Positions 24,101 to 32,809 of a stretch of DNA of 64,000 bases are shown piece after piece. The translations under genes and the position numbers were made by a program. Source of the DNA: Blastomussa wellsi (lineage: Eukaryota; Cnidaria; Anthozoa; Scleractinia; Plerogyridae); assembly GCA_947652115.1 (NCBI GenBank), contig OX393568.1:3598460-3662459 (forward strand), written 5' to 3'. The notes beneath the pieces are model-generated. The model made no database searches and was not told the origin of the DNA. It saw only the letters and a list, made by a program, of their open reading frames with translations. The stretch's first letter is position 1. Every line of letters begins with the position of its first letter.

Positions 24101-24650
24101 GGATATTTATGACCAGTTTGTTCATTGTTATTCTTATTTTTGTATTACTAGCTCAATGAGACAGACATATCCAGTGTGTATTTAAGTTACGAACACATAA
24201 ACTACTCCATGGGTTATGATGAACCCACTGCAAGACCTAAGAGTAGCCGTCCAAAGTCATCTCGCCCCAAGACAGCAGGAAGACCAAAGACTGGCAAGAA
24301 GTGAGTATTGAATCTTTGTAGGTACATTATTCTGCGAGTCTTTAACATGAAAGAACTGACTAAAAATAATTTGTTATTTGCACTGTAATTTCCCTCTGAC
24401 ACAGATAAATCTCAGATACCGGAAGGTAATTTAATTGTGCTCACCTGGTTCTAGAAATGACAGCCTGTATAGACTTCAAAACAAACACCATGCAAACCAT
24501 TTTTTCTGGCTTTCTTTAATACCAAATTATTGTTTGCCTGACAGGAAAAAAACAGAAGGTGAAGATGGTGCAAGCAAAAGTAAAGAAGAAGACCCTGAAA
24601 AATATCCCCAGTCAAGAAGACTTTTGAGCCCAAAGAAGCACTACTTATAA
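12155..24650 (+). CDS. KIF3A: KIF3A, kinesin-2 motor subunit, complete (724 aa, 19 coding exons)
   Basis: Exons: 12155-12160, 12277-12538, 12956-13100, 13369-13453, 13576-13681, 14256-14395, 15375-15572, 15998-16053, 16751-16869, 17475-17573, 18536-18692, 18996-19068, 19591-19698, 20304-20414, 23024-23149, 23601-23654, 23957-24031, 24152-24300, 24545-24650. All join in phase to 724 codons plus TAA; vertebrate KIF3A is about 700. The first coding exon holds only Met-Pro. The motor domain (about residues 8-335) shows P-loop GQTGTGKT at 96-103, switch I SSRSH at 213-217 and switch II DLAGSE at 246-251, split between exons 7 and 6. Then come the neck ([20 protein letters not shown]), an acidic then basic stretch, a coiled-coil stalk and a basic tail ([19 protein letters not shown]). 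KIF3A pairs with KIF3B or KIF3C and KAP for plus-end transport and anterograde ciliary transport (family knowledge). A piggyBac element and smaller repeats occupy its introns. Confidence 0.96.
13737..13890. mobile_element. MITE with CGTACGGGCA termini, copy 1 (KIF3A intron 5)
   Basis: The left end CGCGTACGGGCAGGGGGGCA is mirrored by TTGCCCGTACGCG at the right. The interior (CCCAAATTTTGAGCGAATCA, GAGAAAATTTGGGCAAGG, AGAATTTTTTGG) is shared with a second copy at 40107-40275. Confidence 0.7.
15764..15943 (+). repeat. Duplicated 60-bp segment in KIF3A intron 7
   Basis: TTAATGAAACTCCTGACACA and the following 45 bp at 15764 recur at 15878 with a few substitutions, an offset of 114 bp. Confidence 0.7.
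16205..16282 (-). repeat. tRNA-like sequence: SINE head or tRNA pseudogene
   Basis: The reverse complement has an A box (TAGCTCAGTGGATAGAG) and, about 40 bp later, a B-box-like GGGTTCCACTC. The intervening sequence does not form a clean anticodon arm, so this is not a functional tRNA. A tRNA-derived SINE head in KIF3A intron 8 is the likely explanation. Confidence 0.5.
17707..17727 (+). repeat. Poly-C tract (KIF3A intron 10)
   Basis: An uninterrupted run of about 20 cytosines, likely length-polymorphic and prone to sequencing error. Confidence 0.8.
17880..18180. repeat. Repeat-derived segment with a direct duplication (KIF3A intron 10)
   Basis: AATTGACTGTAACAGTGTTA plus about 30 bp occurs at about 17882 and again at about 18073. 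CACTTGCCCTTCGGGC near 18055 is inverted near 18124 as GCCCTTTGGGCAAGTG. CTAGTCC and CTAGCCCCAGGCTA blocks resemble those in the element at 34891-35492. Probably a degraded DNA transposon. Confidence 0.45.
18849..18917 (+). repeat. CAT/CAC/CCA trinucleotide microsatellite
   Basis: An imperfect array of CAT, CAC and CCA triplets in KIF3A intron 11. Confidence 0.85.
20428..22842 (+). mobile_element. Complete piggyBac transposon (2415 bp including TTAA target duplications), KIF3A intron 14
   Basis: TTAA at 20428-20431 is followed by CCCTTTCGCTCC, and the inverse GAAGTGAAAGGG precedes TTAA at 22839-22842. Perfect TTAA duplications with CCCTTT termini are diagnostic of the piggyBac superfamily. 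The element holds a single uninterrupted transposase gene in the same orientation as KIF3A. The left end sits 13 bp past the 5' splice site of exon 14 (donor at 20415). Intact termini and ORF point to a recent insertion that may be autonomous. Confidence 0.93.
20694..22460 (+). CDS. piggyBac transposase, full-length (588 aa)
   Basis: An intronless ORF with no stop or frameshift. The N-terminus is acidic, as in many piggyBac and PGBD proteins. The catalytic DDE_Tnp_1_7-type domain spans about residues 85-490. The three conserved aspartates appear as D229 ([13 protein letters not shown]), D314 ([10 protein letters not shown]) and D428 ([10 protein letters not shown]). The C-terminal cysteine-rich zinc-binding domain has C528, C531, C549, C555, C558, C563, C567 and H572. 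The enzyme excises its element and inserts it at TTAA (family knowledge). The length is typical of the family. The ORF lies between the element's own termini, 262 bp after the left TTAA, so it is a transposon gene and not a domesticated host gene. Confidence 0.96.
   Translation: MATPFDDSDDEEVFTGFSREECSLLRRTRGIEDSDDEVLLEEEMSDERSDSEDQESHEIEWNESPDDVELPRFAQRVGPTRAMPQNSSVLDYFLLLFTTELLQLIADNTNAYATETDLDREEMRGDFAYTFVNEIKALLGVVILMGIVKLPKLSDYWSTDERFYQPSVAKVFSRDRFLQLMRYLHISNPAATPEKNHPDYKLYRVKPVIQVLAQTFEKMYNPHREQAIDEAMVKFKGRIGFLQYMPMKPCKRGIKIWCRCDSTNGYLCQFETYIGKESEPQVALLPGQAEGSIAAVVRRLTRSLVDKNYFVFMDNFFSGILLFQELLREKIYCCGTLRKNRKGFPQSLKAVKLKEQGESKFARSGNMVCIIWRDKAANKPVTILSTQCNPVGGDQVKRRKKQGRQWVDVMINRPASIACYNKFMGGVDMHDQARRYYNLTLKSVKWWKYLFWFFLDAAIVNSYILYNESPNTPKLSHLDFRLKLSKELIGNHVSRKRAGRPRAEPVFADVLDHIYDRIVEKDQKALPCEACKAKNQRLKRANKKGSRPCESRDGCRGCKVILCKGDCFTEWHTNLGAIHGNEDTETLE
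23224..23457. mobile_element. TTAA-flanked non-autonomous element (234 bp), KIF3A intron 15
   Basis: The left end TTAAGGTGGCTCACAC is mirrored by GCAGAGCCACCTTAA at the right. There is no coding capacity. The termini match those at 40849-41870 over GGTGGC and differ from the nearby piggyBac (CCCTTT), so that transposase is not an obvious mobiliser. Confidence 0.75.
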
Positions 24651-25216
24651 TATGTTTACCTGCAGTGCTGTGCAGGGTTTTCAGTAAGACCTGGCACCCA
24701 CCAGAGCTTAAGCATCACCGGCTAAACTTCAGTCAATTCCTTATAAAAAGGAAGTGTTTGTTGTTTCTTATATAATCTTGTCCCAGAGGCCACAATCCTT
24801 TTGGTCAGCACCAAGAATTGAAACCTCTGGACCATGGCAGATGACAAAATCTCAGAGCTTGTTGAACTTGTTCATTTCTCAGACAACCAAACCAGAATTC
24901 CTCAGAGCCATTGCATTTTCCAATATTTGCTGGTCGAGAGGGATGTGGGCTCTGGAAACGAGATTGCTTCTTATAAAGATCTGGCATGTGCTATACAAGG
25001 GCAACGACCTGCTTAAAATCTAATTTCAAGAAAGCCCTACTGTTAACACCAGGCAAAGATTCCACTTTTATAACATCATGTAGCAACACAAGTTGCACAA
25101 TGTAGATGTCAAAATTGTCAACAAATATTTACATTCTGAAAGAATTCCAGGAAAGTAATGTGTGCCATACTTCTAGCAGTCCTTTTTAACTTATTTTACA
25201 AACATTTTCATGTGCC

Positions 25217-25441
25217 AATAGACCATTTTACAGTTCTGTGCTTAGCGACCAAGCCTCTGAGTGGAAGTGAGGCTGAAGGTGATCTTGTGTTGATGCAAAC
25301 CCTCTTTCTTTTGACATGTAAATCCTGTGTTGTTATGCTAACTAGTTTCTGGTCTTTATCATGGCAAGGTCAACACAAACCTCGCTTTCATACAGAGGCC
25401 TGGTTGTATTTATATTTCACAGCACAGTAAAATGGTCTATT
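25217..25441. mobile_element. MITE with AATAGACCATTTTAC termini (225 bp)
   Basis: The left end AATAGACCATTTTACAGTTC is matched by the inverse of the right end, GTAAAATGGTCTATT. Inner blocks are also inverted: AGGCCTC near 25400 mirrors GAGGCTG near 25265, and GTGTTGATG mirrors GTCAACAC. It lies in the presumed KIF3A 3' UTR. Confidence 0.7.
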
Positions 25442-25785
25442 AAAAATCTTAAAAGGGTGGACGGTGGTTGGGGTTGGAGATTGGGCATCAAAGTTGATGC
25501 ATGCACTGGCCCCAAAAATGTTATTAACATTTGCCATATGCAAGTGTATGTATGTCTTATTGTGAGCTTCACCTTGAAGTCAAACAGAACCAATCACAAG
25601 TTTATTCAACAACTCATTAATAATTCATAAAGGAAATACAAAAGAAACTAATATTTAATGAGTGTCTTTATATCTGATAAAGACACTGCTAATTTTCACA
25701 GCCAATTTCTCTGCAAAAATAATAATAAACCCCAGGATTATTCTACAAATGAATAGATCTATCACAAATCTTTTTGAAGCTGTTC

Positions 25786-25850
25786 AAAAAATGAGCAGCA
25801 CATGTTTTATCGGGTAAAAAACCTGATAAAACACTGCTGCTCATTTTTTA
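25786..25850 (+). other. Strong stem-loop in the presumed KIF3A 3' UTR
   Basis: AAAAAATGAGCAGCA then TGTTTTATC on the left arm pairs with GATAAAACA and TGCTGCTCATTTTTT on the right, with a small asymmetric bulge and a short A-rich loop. The arms are about 28 bp. It may be a tiny palindromic transposon remnant or a small-RNA precursor; sequence alone cannot separate these. Confidence 0.6.
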
Positions 25851-26067
25851 AACGTTACTTAAGTTAAGGTACATCTGTTGGTCGAACGAAAATCTTCCAA
25901 CTTATATTCTAACTTAATTGAAATCTTCCCAGTGTAGTTCTGTTCAAAGTGTTTGTACTATACAGTTTTAATTTGGCTAAATGTATTAATAATTTGCTTG
26001 TATTATAATTCATTTTTAAAGGAAGTTGTACAACTGTACATAGTGATTGCTTATATAAACCACCTTC

Positions 26068-26073
26068 AATAAA
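26068..26073 (+). promoter_or_regulatory. Polyadenylation signal AATAAA, KIF3A (probable)
   Basis: AATAAA about 1.4 kb after the stop codon; another lies near 26102. Confidence 0.45.
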
Positions 26074-26140
26074 TTATCTGTACAAAGAGATGGTGTATTG
26101 TGGAATAAAATCAGTTGAACCACAAGAGATGTGTGTTTTC

Positions 26141-28421
26141 GTATAAATTTTTGACGAAGGTTTGCACTGGGAAGACAATTAAATAACAATAATAATTATT
26201 CAATTGACCACTCTTGCATAATCGTGCATAAAATTGTAAATAAACATAACAGCGCAAAGAATCCCAACTGGCAGGAGGCAGACCAGTTGGCTATTTACAA
26301 GCGTAGCTGAGGAGTTGAACTTAGGGCTACCGAGTACAACACAACCCCTCGTTGGGAGCAGTAGTCAAGTTATGTTTTTGGCAGTACCTTTTCCTAGCCA
26401 GGTCCATTGCCACTAAATTCAGTGATATGTGATCCTTTGAATCAAAATGCCAAAGAACAGTTGGCGATAGACTTCCTCTATCAAACCTTATTAATGACTT
26501 CATATGGAAGGCATTAATTTTATTAAATCAAGCCCTCCGAAGGCATTTATATAACCAAACCTTTCCATAAAAGATGATCAGAAGTTTTGATTGACTGAAG
26601 CCTATCACCAACTGTATTCAACGGGTCGTGTGTCGATCACTGAATTTGATGGTAAAGGGTACTGGCAAATTAAATGCTGCATTGGGAATAGAAATACTCC
26701 TAGTCACGTCATTCTATGGAAACCAAGATAAGCACTGATGTAGTTAACTGTAGTATGGGACACTGGCTAGTCTTCCTCGCAGCTGTTTTTAGTGTCGTCA
26801 CAGACAGCTACAAGGGACTCTACACTTTTGCCTGGTGCAAACTGTTTTAGCTTTTAAATATTCAAAAGACAGTTAAAAATGGTTAAACATTTTTATTGTA
26901 TATTTTTTGAAATATTTTTATTGCTACTTGGTTTTCAATATAGGGATAAGGATAATTTATTTTATGTCAAGTGTACAGGGAGTGTTCACCCAGATCTCCC
27001 AAGCCAGGGGCTTACGGCAAGATATTGGTTCCAACAATGATATATTTGCATTTGCCAAACTATTTCATGTATGAAGGCAAGTGCTCATTTTTAATAGTAA
27101 GAAGATATACTTATTCTGTACAAGATATTAATGAGAAATAATGTAATTATGTGCAACAGTAGTTAACAACTGCATCACCAAAAAGGACAGGTTGGGTTCC
27201 TAGATAGAGACTGCTCCCTTGGCTGGCAAAGCATGAACTCCCATGCAGAAAGGTATTACAGGCATCCATCACAAAACAGTTTAAATGGTGGAAAAAGAGG
27301 GGGAAGCAACCTTGAGAATGAGCTCTATAGCAGGACAATGTTCAAAAACGTGCCTATCCGAGGTCAAGCACCTGGAATCCTAGTGAATATGCCTGTGAGA
27401 ATACTGCTGACTACAAGCCAAGGGAATGTCACTCACTCGGTGGCACTCTTTGCTGTTAACTCTGTTAAAGTGCACTTAACATTTTAACCGCATTTTAACA
27501 TGCAAGATTTTTGAATAACAATATTATCATATGATAAAATAATTTTTTTGATAAATCAATTCTAAAGCTAAAATATATAATAGATCAATACAATATACAA
27601 TACAATAACTACTGTATTCACCATGTAAATACTCCTGTTGACATAAATACTTTAAAATATTCTAAAATAGAAATACTTTACTTGAGCCCAGAGGAGAGCT
27701 CCAGCAATGGAAATTCACATGTGTACAAACTTTGCAGGTTGCACATACCAGAGAATATATACTAAATTTAACAAATGTACCGACATTTTTAAAATGCAGA
27801 CATTCTACATTATAAATCTCCCCTTAACTTTGTCAGCCAAAAGATTTTGGCAAAATCACCATCATTTTCCCAAAAGAATTTTTTTTAGAAAAGTCTTTGT
27901 GAACAACTTCATGTACTGTATTCCAAAAATATTAGAAAAGCAACTCCTTGTTTCATATCTGGCAGGAAGATGCAAAATGGCTTCATGCTAGGAGGTGGTG
28001 GGGCATATCTTGTCAATATCTTCACGTGCCACCCAAGTGTTTGCAAAGCCATTTTTAAGTCGCTTATTTTCTGTTTTTAAATGGATTATGGGAAATCTTG
28101 ACTGCAGGTACAAGAAGTTTACGAATTATTTACAAACTGTTTCTATAAAAATTATTTTACTAATCATTAGGATGTCTGAAACTGATAACTCAACACCGAT
28201 TTTTGAGAATATATTTGAAAATAGTGCTGGTAATATTATTGTCCACCCGTACTTTTGGGCCATGATATTATGATCGAATCCTGCATTATAAAGGGAGGGT
28301 CCATTCTGAGCTACATGGTTGAAACACTTCACAGATGCAAAGAAGCAACTGCTCCTCACGTTCAATCACAGAATTAGATAGTGAGTAGTGTAGCCAATCA
28401 GAGAACAGCATTTGTAGTAGA
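26141..28421. other. Intergenic stretch, AT-rich
   Basis: No supported gene. Short fragments resemble dispersed repeats: AATAGAAATACTCCTAGTC near 26687 belongs to the SINE family at 59430-59640, and GCTGAGGAGTTGAAC near 26305 looks repeat-derived. Confidence 0.4.
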
Positions 28422-28427
28422 TTTATT
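28422..28427 (-). promoter_or_regulatory. Polyadenylation signal (minus strand) of the 28487-30106 gene
   Basis: TTTATT on the plus strand reads AATAAA on the minus strand, 60 bp after the stop codon. Confidence 0.55.
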
Positions 28428-28486
28428 CTACTGTAAAATGTAGTAGAGCAATGACCAGGAGCTCTGTCTAGACTTTTGCACTTGTC

Positions 28487-30106
28487 TTATGAACTCATGT
28501 CACCCAGATAGCCCAGTGGTACATCATCAACAACATAACCTTCAGCTTCCTTGCCGTCAGCTGGTTCTCCATAACTAGAAGCTGCTTGTAAGTAGCTTTC
28601 ACTGCAAGAACTACCACCAGGAAATTCATTCCACATGGCCTGTTCCTCAAACTGGCAAGTCTTGGCAATCTGAAAAGCAATGTCAAGACTTTCCTTGGCT
28701 TTCTCAAATTTCCGCTTCTCATAAAGCAGTTCAGTGAGGCAAACATGAAAGTGGAATTTGGTTCTTTCTGAAAGCTCTGCCAGATGACCTGCCACAAAGT
28801 CAAGATGCTTTTTAGCAAGTGTCAGGTTATGTTGTGTACTGGATTCACCTGCAGTTAAGGATGAGAGCTTTTGTTTAAGTAATAAAGATGCAAGCCTAAT
28901 GTAAGAACAACACAACTTATCCAAAGCATTGTCTACAGTGAGACCATTGGCAAATAGTCCTGCAGCTAGTTCAAATTTGTGCATAGCCTCTGTGATCAAC
29001 TTCAGTGCAAACTTGGGCATCTTTTGAGCAAAATTTGCGAGAATGAGCCCTTCTTGGAAGCACAGATCTCCAATATCTTCACATGCCTCCAGCGCTAGCA
29101 GCTTTTTCCTGGCAATTGCTAAGCACTCCTCTGCATTTCCAAGATAACCGTCTTTTTCATGAACATAAGACAGATACAAATAAGCTCTGCCCAGTAGCAA
29201 GGTTTTGTTCTTGCACTTGGCTGTGGTATCAACAGCCTGCTTGAGAAGCTGTTTTGACTTTTCGTAAAGCTTCTTGCGGCAGGCTTCCTGGCTTTGCTCA
29301 AGGAACACAACAACCTTCAAGTCATTGTCACTGATTCCTTCCAATGTTTGTGCAAAGAATTGGTCTAATTCCTTGAAATTCAGTTTCTTTCTCAAATCTT
29401 GAAACTCAGCCACAATAGACTTGTACTCTTGGTTAAAATATAGAGATGGAAAAATCTTTGCTGCATTTATGAACCCATTTATTTCTGTGGCAGCAGTGTT
29501 TAGAGAGGATTTAACATGGGTGGAAATATCAAATTCTTTACTAGAAACTATACCATTGTCACTAAACAATGGATCCAGTAGGTATTTTCGTCCTATCAAA
29601 TTTCGCACAGACACGACATCAATTTTTAGTGTGACGATTATGCGAAAAATCGCATCCTTGCCGAAAAATCGAAACCAAAATCCCAGGCATTTCTTTGTTG
29701 AACCCAACTTGTGCGCCGAAAGAGGAGAGCAACAGTAAAGATCTTCCTGACATTCGTTTGTAATCAACTGTTTGCCATCTTTTGCAAATCTCTTCACAGA
29801 TAAGATTTGTAAAATGTATCTCAGCCCTCCACAAGTTTGAGGATCGCCTTCTTCTTGATATTCGTAGCAAATTGGTAGACACAGTTTCCCATTGTGGCCA
29901 CTGACTTTCAGATTCACGTAACAATCTTTCTTCGGGTCTGGAAATTTGATACTTGATTTCCTACTTGCAACAGGTTCTGTAGGTTTCGAGATCACATGAA
30001 TTGAAGGTTTTTCGCCTTTCACTTGTTCTAACAGCTTTACAACAGCTGACCTCGTGCGAAACAACAGCGGCGGACCGTCAAAAGTAGAAGAATCGTTCCA
30101 CGACAT
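28487..30106 (-). CDS. Unrecognised intronless protein with TPR-like helical C-terminal half (539 aa)
   Basis: A single uninterrupted ORF from ATG at 30106-30104 to the stop at 28487. The first ~200 residues look like a mixed beta-rich region with many Cys and aromatic residues (LYCCSPLSAHKLGS, KCLGFWFRFFGKDAIF) and no recognised domain. Residues about 235-500 are helical with TPR-like spacing of small and aromatic residues (LLGRAYLYLSYVHEKDG.., AEECLAIARKKL, KAKESLDIAFQIAK). The C-terminal tail is acidic and Gly/Tyr-rich. There is no signal peptide or membrane segment. It is divergently paired with AKAP17A, 168 bp between start codons, so the two probably share a promoter. A role as a protein-interaction scaffold is plausible; nothing more is claimed. 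Confidence 0.85.
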   Translation of the reverse strand: MSWNDSSTFDGPPLLFRTRSAVVKLLEQVKGEKPSIHVISKPTEPVASRKSSIKFPDPKKDCYVNLKVSGHNGKLCLPICYEYQEEGDPQTCGGLRYILQILSVKRFAKDGKQLITNECQEDLYCCSPLSAHKLGSTKKCLGFWFRFFGKDAIFRIIVTLKIDVVSVRNLIGRKYLLDPLFSDNGIVSSKEFDISTHVKSSLNTAATEINGFINAAKIFPSLYFNQEYKSIVAEFQDLRKKLNFKELDQFFAQTLEGISDNDLKVVVFLEQSQEACRKKLYEKSKQLLKQAVDTTAKCKNKTLLLGRAYLYLSYVHEKDGYLGNAEECLAIARKKLLALEACEDIGDLCFQEGLILANFAQKMPKFALKLITEAMHKFELAAGLFANGLTVDNALDKLCCSYIRLASLLLKQKLSSLTAGESSTQHNLTLAKKHLDFVAGHLAELSERTKFHFHVCLTELLYEKRKFEKAKESLDIAFQIAKTCQFEEQAMWNEFPGGSSCSESYLQAASSYGEPADGKEAEGYVVDDVPLGYLGDMSS

Positions 30107-30274
30107 TTGTCTGGCATTCTAGCAGCGTGCTTTTCATCGACAAACAATGAAACTGTCAAAACTGAAGACCAAACAAAACGTCCGCCATTACATTTTGTGA
30201 TTCCCCACAATGCACCAATAGTGTAGATACCAGTCTTTCTCGAGGCTAGGCTACAAAGCATAAATTTCGACAAG
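30107..30274. promoter_or_regulatory. Bidirectional promoter between the 539-aa gene and AKAP17A
   Basis: The 168 bp separate two divergent start codons. Visible motifs are a ZNF143/SBS-like TCCCCACAATGC at 30202-30213, CCAAT at 30215-30219, and YY1-like CAAGATGGCGAC spanning the AKAP17A start (30271-30282). TCCGCCATT at 30181-30189 is a second, inverted YY1-like core. No TATA box is seen. ZNF143 and YY1 sites are typical of TATA-less bidirectional metazoan promoters (established knowledge); their use here is inference. Confidence 0.55.
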
Positions 30275-31750
30275 ATGGCGACGCAAGCTTGTGGTGATAC
30301 TTCAGAGGCGAGCAAACTCTCATCTTCGCAGCGTTTATATCTTAAACCTGTAGCCAAACTTGGCGTACATGTTTCTCTGCCAGAAATCAAGGTCGCTGGC
30401 GTGTCGATATCAAACTGGGAGGTAATGGAGAGGTTGAAATCCATGGTTGCACCCGACCAATTCACCGTTTTAAAAGTTGTGGAATCGTCGCTGGAGTTCA
30501 TTCGCTTTGAAGGCGAAACAGACACCAAGAGTTTAATTACTAAATTTATTTCAAAGCTGGAAGGAAAGGTTATGAAACTAAGCGGGTTTGCGGAGCCGCT
30601 CAAAGTTCGAGCTGCAGAATCCAAAATGAAATTTCCGACCGCACACGATTGGAATTCTTTTTTCAGAGAAGCCGAAAATTTAGATGAACGAAATCCAGGT
30701 GAAAGACCGGACACTATTCATATCAAAGGACTACCTTGTAAATGGTTTGAAAACAATGAATCTGCGAGCAAACCAAGCGAAGAAGTATTGACATCAGTTT
30801 TTCATCGATTTGGGAAAATCCGATGTGTAGATATCCCCATCTTGGATCCATACAGGCAGAAATTGTCAAAAGGTGTCAATGAATTTCAAACGTTTTACTA
30901 CGGCTCACACTTACACTTTGATGCTTTTGTGCAGTACAGTCAATATCAAGGGTTTTCAAATGCCATGTCAGCACTAAAAGGCATGAAATTAATGCACATT
31001 TCTGACGAGGGACGTGCCGCAACTGCTAATATTCAAGTTGACTTTGACAAAGCTGGACATTTGTCTGCAAAGAGCATTAAAAAGAGGGATCAGGAGAGAC
31101 AAAAAATAATTGAAATGGAAAGAAAAGAGGAAGAAAGGAAAAGGAGAGAGAAGGAGGAGGAGGAGAGACGAAAAGAATTAGAACGCTTAGAGGAAGAAAG
31201 GAAGGAAGTGGAACAACAGAGACTGCTTCAAGAGGCAATTAGGAAGAAAGAAGAAAGAAAGAGGGCTAGGGAAGAAAAGAAGAGACAAAAACGTGCCGAG
31301 AGGATAAGAAGGGAGATTGAACGGAAAGAAAGGCTGAAACAGTTGGAAAGAGAAAGGGAACGCAAGGAAGCTGAACGGAAGAGATGTGCCAAGAGACTGT
31401 TAATGGAACTCCTCCAGCGTATTGCTGCAGTGAAAGAACAGGAAGAAGAGGAGATGAGGAAAGTAGAAGAAGAAAGAAAGAAGAGAATTCAAGAATTAGA
31501 AATGCTGAGGCAAATTGAGGAAAAGAAGCGGAAACTTGAAGAGGAGGAGAGAAGAAGAGAAGATGAAGAGAGAAGGAAGCGGGAAAAGCTTGAAGAACAG
31601 GAAAAGGAACTGCGGGACAAACTAATTCAAAATCTGAAAAGGATGGAAGAAAGAAGAGATCAACTGAAAAAAGAACTTTTGCAGAGGCAGATAGAGAGTA
31701 GTACTGCTAAACTAACATCTTTTGTTAGTAACACTTGCACTGGAAAATAA
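30275..31750 (+). CDS. AKAP17A: AKAP17A (A-kinase anchor protein 17A / XE7 / SFRS17A), intronless
   Basis: A 491-residue ORF. The N-terminal ~270 residues match AKAP17A strongly: SISNWEVMERLKSMV, FIRFEGETDTKSL, GERPDTIHIKGLPCKWF (start of an RRM-like fold), VDIPILDPYRQKL and NAMSALKGMKLM. Then follows a highly charged E/K/R helix to about residue 470. Within it, RLLMELLQRIAAVKE corresponds to the amphipathic PKA regulatory-subunit-binding helix of the human protein. AKAP17A is a nuclear-speckle splicing factor that anchors PKA (family knowledge). The long Ser/Pro-rich tail of the human protein is absent. The vertebrate gene has introns, whereas here the coding region is one exon. Confidence 0.93.
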   Translation: MATQACGDTSEASKLSSSQRLYLKPVAKLGVHVSLPEIKVAGVSISNWEVMERLKSMVAPDQFTVLKVVESSLEFIRFEGETDTKSLITKFISKLEGKVMKLSGFAEPLKVRAAESKMKFPTAHDWNSFFREAENLDERNPGERPDTIHIKGLPCKWFENNESASKPSEEVLTSVFHRFGKIRCVDIPILDPYRQKLSKGVNEFQTFYYGSHLHFDAFVQYSQYQGFSNAMSALKGMKLMHISDEGRAATANIQVDFDKAGHLSAKSIKKRDQERQKIIEMERKEEERKRREKEEEERRKELERLEEERKEVEQQRLLQEAIRKKEERKRAREEKKRQKRAERIRREIERKERLKQLERERERKEAERKRCAKRLLMELLQRIAAVKEQEEEEMRKVEEERKKRIQELEMLRQIEEKKRKLEEEERRREDEERRKREKLEEQEKELRDKLIQNLKRMEERRDQLKKELLQRQIESSTAKLTSFVSNTCTGK

Positions 31751-32203
31751 CTTATTTAATTGGTTTGAGAATTAAATTTATATCTATTGTTTGGCTGCAC
31801 TGATATATACAAGTTACTGTACCTTCATCCTTTGCCTCCTACGCACATGTTCTTTTAGCTCGTCATGCAATCTCCTCGTTTGCGTGACAAGCCAAAAGAA
31901 TGTGTGTGTAGGTTACTTCATCCTTTGCATGAAGTTGCCCACCACGGAAGAGTCATGACTCTCTTCCCTTTGGTTAAAATTGTGGATAAAAATGTTTACT
32001 GGTGTCTTTGATGAAACCTGGCCCATTTTCGATGATGCCCACTTTCCAGAACAACTGCAGCAAAGGGTAGTGCCTTACTTTCCTTTGTTTTCAACCTTTT
32101 CCTTTACTTTGTGAAATATTGGTAACAGACTAGAATAGTACTGCCAGATTGGACTATGGCTCATGTTCCCATCGTTGGATGGACCGTTGAAATGGGTTGA
32201 CTA

Positions 32204-32490
32204 AGGGAAAGTTCATTTAATATGACAAGGGGGGGGGGATGAAGATATTGAGGGGGGGCTCCAAAATTTTTTAGTATAAACCATTGAAGACAATAACGGT
32301 AAATATATTTCATACAGTCCAATGATCTTTTTTCAGAGGAGCAAAGGAATTGAAGGAGGAGGGGGGGCTCTGAAATTTTTTCGACTACCAAGGGGGGGGG
32401 GGGGCAGCGAGGGGGGCTGCTAAAATTTCAAGCTTTGAGTTTCAATATCTTCATCTCCCCCCCCCTTGTCATATTAAATGAACTTTCCCT
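32204..32490. mobile_element. MITE with AGGGAAAGTTCATTTAATAT termini and G/C tracts (287 bp)
   Basis: The left end AGGGAAAGTTCATTTAATAT continues into GACAAGGGGGGG. The right end is the inverse, ending ATTAAATGAACTTTCCCT. Inner blocks GATGAAGATATTGA and TCAATATCTTCATC are also inverted. TA flanks both sides. It holds two long G runs. Confidence 0.8.
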
Positions 32491-32809
32491 AATGCCAAAA
32501 TCAAGAGGCCTACATGTAGAAACTACCATAAAAGCTATACTATCAACACCCCCACTTTCCTCTATTTGAAGTGCCCCTCTGTAATAACATCCCCTCCCCC
32601 CAAAAAAATTCTGGAAGTTCTCTATTATTGTCGAATTAGCCCCCCTCCCTCTCAATTAAGTCCTCCCAATCATGACTTCAAACAAGGTTCAAGGCTACTT
32701 GACGCTTTTAAAGTTATTCAGAAATGTTCGGAAAATTCATGTGGCCTTTGGAAAACATTTTGAAAACTTTAAGAAAATTATCAAAAACTTCATCAACCCA
32801 TTGGTTCTT

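Larger units (their letters stand above)
24651..26140 (+). other. Probable KIF3A 3' UTR
   Basis: No ORF of note follows the KIF3A stop up to an AATAAA at 26068-26073. The stretch contains a MITE (25217-25441) and a hairpin (25786-25850). The UTR extent is inferred from the signal only. Confidence 0.45.

Noticed and set aside
30037..30714. 225-codon open frame on the minus strand across the divergent promoter
   Set aside because: It is antisense to AKAP17A and overlaps the real 539-aa gene start; no protein-like features.
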